Source of the DNA: Prostheceraeus crozeri
Lineage: Eukaryota; Platyhelminthes; Polycladida; Euryleptidae
Assembly (NCBI GenBank): GCA_907163375.1
Contig: CAJQUW010008615.1
Coordinates: 1-64,000 of the forward strand
Reading direction: 5' to 3'
Length of the DNA stretch: 64,000 nucleotides
A program made the position numbers and the translations under genes. A model generated the notes under the pieces. That model made no database searches. It saw nothing but the letters and a program-made list of their open reading frames with translations, and was not told the DNA's origin. Below are positions 21,471 through 29,103 of the stretch, piece by piece. The stretch's first letter is position 1. Every line of letters begins with the position of its first letter.

Positions 21471-22960
21471 AGACTGCTGCTGCTGCTGCGGCTAGTATCG
21501 ATACTTGCATGACCCCGCAGGAAATAAACATAGTGGATGAAGATTTTAGTGCGAGGTTTCAGGACGACCGATGGATTGTTAGTTGGTCTTGGAAAGGCGA
21601 TATCTCCGATGAGTTACACAAATATCCTTTAGACTATGTAAAGTCAGAGCATCGTGCGGATTTTGATAAAGAAATAGAGACTTGGGTTAGTGAAGGAATT
21701 TTAATAAAACACGATAGGCATAAACATGGTAGCATTCGTGCATTTTTGCCGACTATGGTTGTAGAGCAAGAGAAAAGTGGCGAGAAGAAAATCCGACCGG
21801 TGTTAGATTATCGTCGCTTAAATTCCGCTGTTAAAAGTTTTCCGGGAGGATCGATGCCTTTATGCACCAACAGGCTTCGCGAATGGCGGCAAAGGGGGTC
21901 AAATTGCTCTCTTTTAGATTTACGCAAAGCTTACTTACAAGTACATGTAGACGAATCCTTGTGGTCTTATCAATGTGTCAAATGGCGTAATGAGATTTAC
22001 GTGTTGACCAGATTAGGTTTTGGTTTATCAGTAGCACCAAAGATCATGACAGCAATTGTCAACAAAGTAATTTCGCAGGATCAAGAATTGATAGAAGCAG
22101 TTTCGAGCTATGTTGATGACATATTTGTTGATAACAGCAAAGTTAGTATAAATAAAGTTAAACATCATCTCATTTCGTGGGGATTGGAAACCAAGGAACC
22201 TGTCTATCTCAGTGATTTTCAGGTATTCGTGTGCTAGGACTACACTTAAATGAAAACCTTCTGTGGTCTAGAGACAACCCTATTCCATCTCTCCCAAGTT
22301 CTCAGCTTACCCGCCGTCAAATTCACAGCATTGTAGGAGAGCTTGTGGGTCACTTTCTTGTCGCTGGGCCGCTTAGGGTCTATTGCAGCTATCTGCGACG
22401 CCTAACGGCATTAGCCAAGTGTGAATGGGATGAAATAGTCCCTGATGAAATAGCTAAGCTTGTTGTCCAGTTGATTAATGAGGTCAAGACTAGCGGTGAT
22501 CCTGTGAGGGGCAAGTGGCTTGTCTCTCCTAATGAGCCGATTGTTGTTTGGGCTGACGCTAGTAACCTTGCCATAGGGGTAGCCTTAGCCATCGGAGATA
22601 ATATTATCGAGGACGCGTCTTGGCTCAGGCCACGGGATGACGCAGCTCACATAAATTTGAGTGAGCTGGACGCTGTCATAAAAGGTCTCAACATGGCCTT
22701 GAGATGGGGAAATAGGAAAGTTATCATTAAAACTGATTCTTCTACTGTTTATAAATTGGCTCATGGCTGTTATAAATAAGACGCACAATGTTAAGACCAG
22801 GGCCCTTTCGGAGCGACTGATTCGCCGCCGGCTTGACACTCTGAAGGAAATAATTGAGACTGAAAATATTGTAGTCGAACCTCATCTGGTGAGGTCAGCC
22901 GATAACTTGGCAGACAAATTAACGTGAGTTCCCAATCATTGGCTACAGGTTTCGAAAGAC
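21470..22960 (+). pseudogene. Reverse transcriptase and RNase H
   Basis: RT motifs: IRPVLDYRRLN, CSLLDLRKAYLQVHV, FGLSVAPKIM and SYVDDIFV (catalytic YVDD near 22110). Frame shifts near 22230. The next frame (22231-22779) carries the connection and RNase H with VVWADASNLAIGVAL, the ELDAV Glu and KTDSSTVY. A further frameshift near 22770 and a TGA at 22925-22927 separate it from integrase. This divergent Ty3/Gypsy-like lineage is judged from the RNase H sequence (DASNLAIG, HINLSELDAV). It copies RNA into DNA in particles. Confidence 0.85.
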
Positions 22961-24139
22961 TTAGTAGAGACTTCCAGAAAAGTAGCCGCAACAGGGGTTG
23001 CTAGCGAGTGCGAAGGAATTAGTTCTGATTTATTCGATAAAGTAAAATCCATGCACGAGAGATGTCATTTCGGTGTTGACCGCACGCTAGATTTAGCAAG
23101 GCAGAAATTAGGTAATACTGTATCCAAGAAAATAGTCAAGAAAGTGGTTTCCCGTTGTGACAGATGCGCCAGAATCGACCCATCCATTACTTTTAATTGG
23201 GATAAAGTTGATATTACTCGTAGCTCAGATATCTGGGAAAGGATTGCTGTGGATATCACGCACTTTAATGGGGCCCCTTACCTAACTCTAATTGACCTTA
23301 TGTCTCGCTATACGATATGGCGCTTGCTGAATAATGAATCCGGGACTGAAGTTGTTGCTCATCTTTCACAGATAGTCAGTGAGTTTGGCCCACCTAAATC
23401 AATTTTATCTGATAACGGTACTGTGTTTCGTAGCCGAGATATGATAGAGTTTCTTAAGAACTGGGAGATTGAGCATGTCCAGGCCTGTGCTTACAGACCA
23501 CAGGGTAATGGTGTTATAGAGAGAATGCACCGTACTGTCAAGCGATGCGCTAGGCGAGCTAATAGATCCATCGATGAGTCGATCTTTTGGATAAACAGTA
23601 GTCGAGATGGCAATAAACACAGTCCGTACGAACTTATGTTCTCCGCTAACTCGAGGAAACCAGGCATAAGCAACCAGAGACATATCATAATGCGTCAACC
23701 GAATGAGAATATACCTGACTCAGATTCTCTTCAGTCTGCTTATTCGGATATAGATAGGAACCCCTTCACCGTAGGTGATAGGGTGTATCCAAGGAATCCT
23801 ACTGGTAGGTATGACAGCGTTTTGTCGTGCCCACATAGAGTTACCAGTGTTAGATCTAGTGTTGGGGTGATTATTAATGATGACGGTGTGACCCGTCATG
23901 TGTCTCACTTGAGACCCGTTCCCGGTGAGCAGTTTGAGAAAGTTGAAATAGATGGTGTTCGTTCTGAAGAAGACACGTGTGCTAAGGAGAATGTGAGTGT
24001 ACATGTACTTAACCCTCGTCGGAGTGAGAGGACGAGACGCGCGCCTGACAGGTTCGGTGATCTTGTAGTTTATTGTGCTTGTGAGGTTTGTAGATCTGGG
24101 GGGCGTGTATGCAGTCATGTTTTGTCCGAGGATGTATGA
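22928..24139 (+). CDS. Integrase of the LTR retrotransposon
   Basis: Open from after the TGA at 22925-22927; an internal ATG at 23051 falls at the zinc-binding region. The HHCC domain is MHERCHFGVDRT ... CDRCARID. The catalytic DDE core is AVDITHF, LSDNGTVF and, 35 residues further, GVIERMHRTVK. A basic C-terminal tail follows, and the frame ends inside the 3' LTR at 24139, so the last ~11 codons are LTR-encoded. It joins cDNA to target DNA, consistent with the 5-bp duplication. This is the best preserved part of the element. Confidence 0.85.
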   Translation, partial: VPNHWLQVSKDLVETSRKVAATGVASECEGISSDLFDKVKSMHERCHFGVDRTLDLARQKLGNTVSKKIVKKVVSRCDRCARIDPSITFNWDKVDITRSSDIWERIAVDITHFNGAPYLTLIDLMSRYTIWRLLNNESGTEVVAHLSQIVSEFGPPKSILSDNGTVFRSRDMIEFLKNWEIEHVQACAYRPQGNGVIERMHRTVKRCARRANRSIDESIFWINSSRDGNKHSPYELMFSANSRKPGISNQRHIIMRQPNENIPDSDSLQSAYSDIDRNPFTVGDRVYPRNPTGRYDSVLSCPHRVTSVRSSVGVIINDDGVTRHVSHLRPVPGEQFEKVEIDGVRSEEDTCAKENVSVHVLNPRRSERTRRAPDRFGDLVVYCACEVCRSGGRVCSHVLSEDV

Positions 24140-24410
24140 TGTCTTCTGCTTGTGTTCCCTCTCTCTCTCTCTCTTTGTGTTGCCGTTGCCGGCTTTGCTG
24201 TGGTCTGTTGTGTGTGACGTCATTCTGCTGCCTTAATTGATCGCGACATCTCCTCTCTTCCCAGCTCTGCCTTTGACGTCATTATTAGTGAAAATGTGAC
24301 TATACAGCTGAGACTCGTGTCTCACGCGCGCCTATTAATTGAATGCTGACTGAGTAATCAAATAGAAACAGAATCGACACAACACGCTTGTCCGTCTTTT
24401 TCCTTCTACA
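24106..24410 (+). repeat. 3' LTR
   Basis: 305 bp, same as the 5' LTR except two base changes; followed by the duplicated CAAAG at 24411-24415. The integrase stop codon lies 34 bp inside it. Confidence 0.93.
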
Positions 24411-24702
24411 CAAAGCAAATATTGTAGAGTCACTTCAGGAGTGACAGTTGAACAATCAGTTGAAACAGAATTGTCATCGCCAGGTGCAGGCTTTTACTCC
24501 TTTCATATTGAGGTGCCTGCTGTTTATGTGGGACCTCATCAATCTGACGGTAATTTGATTTCTCTCAATTTGCTCGTTGCTCAAATTCATCATCAACCTG
24601 AGTTAACAGGACTTGATCACATTGAGAAAGTCATTTATTCTTGTGTCAAAGAGTGTCAAGAACCTGTCACCAAACCTAAACGTCGTCGCGCATCAAAGAA
24701 AG

Positions 24703-24882
24703 ATGGTGTTACCACCAAAGAGAAATCTTAAGTATTGTAATCAGTTAGTATGTAGTGAATGTGGAAAACGCGTTCTTGTGCGTTATGTTCAATTAAAACA
24801 TTGTAATCATGTTGTATGCATCTTTTGTTATGTAAAGGACAGACATCCTTGTAAAGTTCCTGCTCAATGTATTATCTTGTAA
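24703..24882 (+). CDS. RING-like zinc-finger protein (Polinton cargo)
   Basis: A frame of 59 codons from ATG 24703. The cysteine/histidine order C-x2-C, then C-x-H-x2-C-x2-C, then C-x5-C (CSEC, CNHVVCIFC, CKVPAQC) resembles a short RING finger, although the last pair is spaced C-x5-C instead of C-x2-C. RING proteins usually recruit E2 enzymes for ubiquitin transfer. It overlaps the end of the GFYSF-family frame by 29 bases in another frame. A pyrimidine-rich ...TTGTAG directly before the exonuclease frame suggests it could be spliced to that gene. Moderately confident of a zinc-binding fold, less of E3 activity. Confidence 0.5.
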   Translation: MVLPPKRNLKYCNQLVCSECGKRVLVRYVQLKHCNHVVCIFCYVKDRHPCKVPAQCIIL

Positions 24883-24904
24883 TTAAGTCTTTTTGATATT
24901 GTAG

Positions 24905-25467
24905 GTTGTCATCTTCATAGACAGTGAGGGGACACCAATGCAGGAGTTGAGTGCTATTGCAATGAGGGAAAGCGATCAAACTGTTGTTAGTGTATATCAC
25001 AGATTTGCCTACTGTCCTCCACACAAAGACGAATGGTCACGGCGTCATGTGCATGGACTTGATCCTTCTATTTTGATTCATGTTGGATTTGTAAATGAAA
25101 CGTACTTGACAAGTGATTTCAAACGGTGGCTGTCAGGTTTTCATATTTTAAAATATTAGGAAATGATTCTGAACGAGAAGCAACAACACTTCAGTTGCAC
25201 ATTGATAATTTATATTTACCATGTTGGGTAGATCGTGTAAGACAAGACTATCATATGCATTGTGATCAAAAGAAGTTTAGAGATGAAATGATTTTTGATA
25301 TGTCTGTATGTTTCGGTGAGAGACATCACCTTTACAGACCACCATCCCATTGTAATACTAGAAATAAAGCTACCTACATTGCAAAACTCTCTTCACGCTG
25401 GCATTGTAGTCCGTATGATGTTCTTGAACTGTATCTATATTATTGTCAACAGCATGGGTATATGTAA
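24905..25467 (+). pseudogene. DEDDh-type 3'-5' exonuclease-like protein (Polinton cargo)
   Basis: The frame opens right after TTGTAG (a likely 3' splice site) with VVIFIDSEGTPMQELSA, matching exonuclease motif I (D-x-E). A frameshift near 25150 separates this from the second frame (25126-25467). That frame contains ILGNDSEREATT (candidate motif II Asp) and HCSPYDVLELYLYY, where H-x4-D fits motif III of the DEDDh class. Also conserved-looking are HVHGLDP and an LPCWVDR block. I recognise the DEDDh order but not a named family. A replication/repair or RNA-degrading role is inference. An AATAAA at 25549 may be its poly(A) signal. Confidence 0.6.
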
Positions 25468-25640
25468 AACATGTTTTTACTCCTTGCGAATGAGTGATGA
25501 TCTTTTTATGAAGTGTATTCTGTACTTGTGAATTTTGACTGATGTTGAATAAACTTACAGTGGAACATGATTGTTATTTCTGTATTATTCATAGTGGAAG
25601 TCATTGAAGCAATGTAAAATCTATAGTCACAACGTTTACG

Positions 25641-26085
25641 ATGGCGCATCGTACCTCAAGTAACCACATGTGTCATCTGACACTTGATCAACAAGGATTC
25701 GATGGATTTTTCCAAGATTGGAAACTTACATTTAAAATGAAGATGAATGATATGAAAGTAGTGCTAACTGAAAGCCTTCCTCTCTTCAAAAGATTGATAG
25801 AGAGTTTACAACCTCAAGATGTGAAGGGTAGACTCGTTGCTTGTATAGAGTTGACAGATTTGCAAAAACCACCTCGTTTTGGATCCTATTGCACAGAATG
25901 GATTTCTCTTAGTGATCAATTTTATGTACGACATATGGAGAAGACGATATATGAATACGATGGAGACGATGGAGAGACGAATAGAAGAGACGATGGAAGG
26001 AAATGCATACGTTGTTAAACATATCATGATTCAACTGAGTGTGTTTACATCCACGACTTTGTTTGATCGTCGACAAGTTGTGTAG
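25641..26085 (+). pseudogene. Module-A protein, copy 2
   Basis: ATG 25641. Open to 26018, with a frameshift in a GA-rich low-complexity stretch (about 25950-26000, GAGACGATGGA-like repeats), after which matching sequence (VVKHIMIQLSVF) continues to 26085. It aligns with the frames at 19331 and 34549: the C-H-L-T-L..F.GFFQDW opening, the ESL..F..LIESL helix, then FY.RH. It lies directly before the second GFYSF gene, as copy 1 lies before the first, so the pair was duplicated together. Function unknown. Confidence 0.6.
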
Positions 26086-26387
26086 ATGCAATAAGAATTT
26101 CTTTTCACTGAGTATTTTGTAATGGTGTATAGAGCAACATGAGTCATTGCGCTTTGTGCATTACTATCAGGCTCTTTGCTAGATAAATGAATGCATCTTT
26201 GTTCGCTAGAAGGGGTGTGTCACTAAAGCCATTGTGAGGACTAGAACGACTTTGTAAGAGGGCAGTCAGTCACAGGGAAGGTTTTCACCCACGCAGTGAA
26301 AAGTTCACGTGTGATAACTCTTTGTCACGTAACAAAGACAGAGAAAACATGAAAAGGGGAACGCATGTGATTGTAGCTAGGTCTGGT

Positions 26388-26408
26388 TATAAAACGGACG
26401 TCTAAGCT
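26388..26408 (+). promoter_or_regulatory. TATA box followed by GACGTCT (copy 2)
   Basis: TATAAAACGGACGTCT ends a few bases before ATG 26410. It is the second instance of the arrangement at 19891. The very short distance to the ATG means either a near-leaderless transcript or a start further downstream. Confidence 0.6.
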
Positions 26409-26409
26409 C

Positions 26410-27006
26410 ATGGTAATCATTTCCGTCCTTGCGCTAACCATGCAGTTGCTCGAAGCCATCAACTCCTCTGCTCTCGCACTGGGTACACTGAACTCCCTTC
26501 CTTTAGCATCGGGTAAAAATGCTTTCAATCAAAAGATAACTCATCATGGAGAAGTCGTGACCACAGAAACTCCAAGTCATCGGATGGATTATCTAAAGGT
26601 TATGTCAACACAGTATGGTATCGCTGTGTGTGTACCGTTAGACTATTGGACACGGTTACAATTCAATACTCTTGAAACATTCCTGAAAGAAAATCTCACC
26701 ATTCCCAAAGAAATTGTTCGACACAATGGGAAGCGGTCACAAGTTCCCATCATGGAAAGACGATACATGTGTGTGCATATGGATGGACACTGTCTCATCA
26801 TCCATGAAAAGGAGGGCAGCGAATTCGACTTACTCAATTGCAAGCCTCTCCCCATATTTGGAAAAGGATTCTACTCCTTTGAAATTCAAATTCAAACCAT
26901 CCACATGGGTCCGCGCAGGGACGGAAGGTTGTTTACGTTGAATCCCTATCTTGTCTCCATAACCTTTAAAAATGATGTCCATGTTGATGATGATCAACTA
27001 CAGTAA
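26410..27006 (+). CDS. GFYSF-family protein, copy 2 (unknown function)
   Basis: An intact 198-residue frame from ATG 26410. The N-terminal 25 residues are hydrophobic (VIISVLALTMQLL) and could be a signal or anchor. The C-terminal 60 residues carry GKGFYSFEIQIQTIHMGP, parallel to the split copy at 19.9-24.7 kb. No cysteines arranged for zinc and no catalytic motif seen. It is positioned between module-A copy 2 and the TBP-like gene, all in one direction, so a functional link is likely. Because it is conserved as two paralogues in one element it is probably a real structural or DNA-handling protein, but I do not know its family. Confidence 0.6.
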   Translation: MVIISVLALTMQLLEAINSSALALGTLNSLPLASGKNAFNQKITHHGEVVTTETPSHRMDYLKVMSTQYGIAVCVPLDYWTRLQFNTLETFLKENLTIPKEIVRHNGKRSQVPIMERRYMCVHMDGHCLIIHEKEGSEFDLLNCKPLPIFGKGFYSFEIQIQTIHMGPRRDGRLFTLNPYLVSITFKNDVHVDDDQLQ

Positions 27007-27278
27007 CACTCTCCACACACACTGAGAACGCACCATCGGTCTTTATGAGACCACGGCCTAACGGCCACCTTATCAAGAAAGAAAATGTACACTCACCATG
27101 CCACACATGAACATGACTCTCTCCTTTCTTGGGCATTATATTCTTCACTCAGGTTTGAATCATGATCATGTGGAAATTATCAGCATCCCTCTATGCATCA
27201 TGGAAAAGTCAGTGTGCTACATTTCATGATATGAAACGTCAACTTTAGATAACTCTAAAACGCTTTCAACCACAAAGG

Positions 27279-27596
27279 TTGCATCGCGCTATCCTATCCA
27301 ACTCTTGCCGTGTCATTAACGTAGGAGAAGGCATTGTATTTGTTCGCATTCAAGAGATGATTCTACATAATGATCACTGCTACATCGTGATTCCAAAACC
27401 CTCATGGGAAAAGTATAAAAGGGATGTTCACTCAACCCTCATGTCTTTTATGAATCATGCTTCCCATCCGCATCATCAACGCCATGCGCGAAATGAATCT
27501 CAGAAGAGACATCGATTTAGAACAGTTGCATACCCATCTTCCCGATTCAGTGTATCATCACGGTCGTCCACAAGTGTTCGTCATTCGCATGAGTAA
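27279..27596 (+). CDS. Upstream frame overlapping the TBP-like gene (unknown)
   Basis: An open frame whose first ~50 codons (RVINVGEGIVFVRIQEM...) look protein-like. After about 27455 it becomes Ser/His/Arg-rich because it runs in another frame of the TBP-like gene. A TTTTAG just before its start may be a splice acceptor. It could be a separate short protein or a 5' exon. Low certainty. Confidence 0.25.
   Translation: MHRAILSNSCRVINVGEGIVFVRIQEMILHNDHCYIVIPKPSWEKYKRDVHSTLMSFMNHASHPHHQRHARNESQKRHRFRTVAYPSSRFSVSSRSSTSVRHSHE
27414..27420 (+). promoter_or_regulatory. TATA box upstream of the TBP-like gene
   Basis: TATAAAA at 27414-27420, 37 bp before ATG 27457, the spacing expected for a short-leader transcript. 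It coincides with the coding sequence of the upstream frame, which argues that one of the two readings is not used. Confidence 0.45.
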
Positions 27597-27996
27597 CGGT
27601 CGAAATCTTCAAATCTTTCGCTGCGGCAAAATCCAAGTCCTAGGAAACCTTTCTCATTTCGTGATGCAGTCCATGTGTTACGAAGTCGTCAAGAAAATGC
27701 GAACACTCATGCCTTATCTACGCCTCAGTCCCCTGACAATAAAGAATATAGTAGTGTCTGTTCAATTAAAGATGTTAGTTAATCTAGCAAACATTAAAAC
27801 CAGCAATCATTGTATATTTTATGAAACTGAACTCTTTCCTGCTGCTCTGATTCGGAAGTAGCATCCTATACATATTGCAGTGTTTCACAACGGACATTGT
27901 ATCATGACTGGTTTACGTGATATCAGTAAAGTAGCTGACATTGTTAAATCTTTAATGCGTTGCCTGTATGAGTCACAGTTAATAGAATCATGCTAA
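27457..27996 (+). pseudogene. TATA-binding-protein-like protein (Polinton cargo)
   Basis: ATG 27457. The frame runs to TAG 27859-27861 and continues open in the same frame to TAA 27994-27996, about 179 codons, the size of a TBP core. Both pseudo-repeats of TBP are recognisable. Repeat 1: VFVIRM then LQIFRCGKIQVLGN, parallel to the F.SGK...TG hairpin. Repeat 2: IKNIVVSVQLKM, the FYETELFPAALIR stirrup region, and VFHNGHCIMTG after the stop. The intron-less frame and diverged sequence argue against a host TBP exon. A TBP fold would bind TATA DNA and nucleate transcription. It has one nonsense codon, so this copy is broken. Confidence 0.75.
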
Positions 27997-27999
27997 TCA

Positions 28000-29100
28000 C
28001 ATGATGTGTTTTGAATGAGTCATCGCAATGATCTATCGCCCACACACTTGTCGGTGAAAAGGCCACGCCGTCTGACGTGAGGCGCCATCGATGTTGAATG
28101 AAACGCCCACACACGTGTCGGTGAAAAGGTTGAACAAGACTGATAAGATTCTTATCTAACTGACTGGCGCATTGCCACTTCATGAGTCAGATCGATTTAT
28201 AGACATGAGTCAGCAAAGTGGTTGATGTTTCCTGAGCCGAAGAAATTGTCATGATGTTACATTCGTTGGAAACATGAGGATGTTAACTTTTTACCTTACA
28301 AACTCTGACATGGTTGTGACTTTATTTTTTACTTTACCTATCTTGCAAACAGTGAAATTCTTGTCACTTTATTTCATACTTTGCCTGTAAATTGCCAAAG
28401 TCCACAATCTATAGGGATAGGGTTACCTACGGTTGGGATTTAGGGATTTAGGGTTTTATATAGCACAAGCGAATGTTAACCGTTAGTATAAAGTACATTT
28501 ATCAGCTTAACCATTTGTGAATGGCATTATTCCTAACATTACAAACAACTACTTTATTTCTAACTTTACAGACAGTGAGATGATCCTAGCTTTATTTTAT
28601 TCTTCACCTATCTTGCAAACATTGAAATGCTTGTCACTTTATTTTATACTTTACCTATCTTGCAAACTCTGAAATGATTCTAACATTAGTACAAACTTCA
28701 CAATCATCAACTTATTTCTAACCCTACCCATCTTACAAAATGATCAAAACTTTTGCTTCTGTCTATTGAGTGAGAATCCCATCTTTATGTCAAAAGAAAA
28801 ACGAGACAGTCTGTGCATGATATGTTATTGAATGAAAGACGTTTCATCACAGTCACACATAGTTAATACTATACACGGAGAAAACAAAGTCACTCATGTG
28901 CAGGGAGAAAACAAAGTCACTGATATGCCGGAAACTGTACAGGGACAAGACAAAGTCAGCAAAAGCACTGGATACCCCATCGATGATATGTTGTGATCAG
29001 GAGTTGGACGTATGTTACAAGGCACTCACTTACAACATCCCATAGAAAACGCTATGGAAAGAAAAACAAAACATCAACCACAACAGAGAGGAAGCATTCA
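28000..29100. repeat. Convergent intergenic region with imperfect tandem repeats
   Basis: This lies between the rightward TBP-like gene and the leftward polymerase. The word CGCCCACACAC.TGTCGGTGAA occurs twice (28037 and 28104). Units of ACTTTACCTATCTTGCAAAC are repeated at about 28335, 28607 and 28660. A GGGA.AA.ACAAAGTCACT word occurs three times at 28877-28957. No coding frame. It may serve as terminators for both strands or as a replication-related region. Confidence 0.55.
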
Positions 29101-29103
29101 TCA

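Larger units (their letters stand above)
20054..24410 (+). mobile_element. Ty3/Gypsy-like LTR retrotransposon
   Basis: Two 305-bp LTRs (TGTATG...TACA) enclose gag and pol in the order protease, RT, RNase H, integrase. The insertion is flanked by a perfect 5-bp duplication CAAAG (20049-20053 and 24411-24415). By eye the LTRs differ at only two positions (C/T near 20072, G/C near 20354), so the insertion is young. The internal region nevertheless has at least two stops in gag and several frameshifts in pol. A G-run (24098-24103) before the 3' LTR is the polypurine tract. No canonical TGG primer site follows the 5' LTR. Confidence 0.92.
19920..24731 (+). pseudogene. GFYSF-family protein, copy 1, split by LTR retrotransposon
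   Basis: Coding sequence runs from about 19938 to the LTR insertion at 20053 and resumes in the same frame at 24416, ending at 24731. The C-terminal part has the motif GAGFYSFHIEVPAVYVGPH followed by a basic KPKRRR tail that looks like a nuclear localisation signal. The frame aligns over its length with the protein at 26410-27006, but about 100 N-terminal residues are missing. No start codon was found. Function unknown: the motif is not one I can name. It lies downstream of a TATA box, and its end overlaps the RING-like frame by 29 bases, a compact virus-like arrangement. Confidence 0.6.

Noticed and set aside
20054-24410. The LTR element as part of the Polinton or as its integrase source
   Set aside because: It has its own LTRs and a CAAAG duplication and splits a Polinton frame, so it is a later independent insertion.
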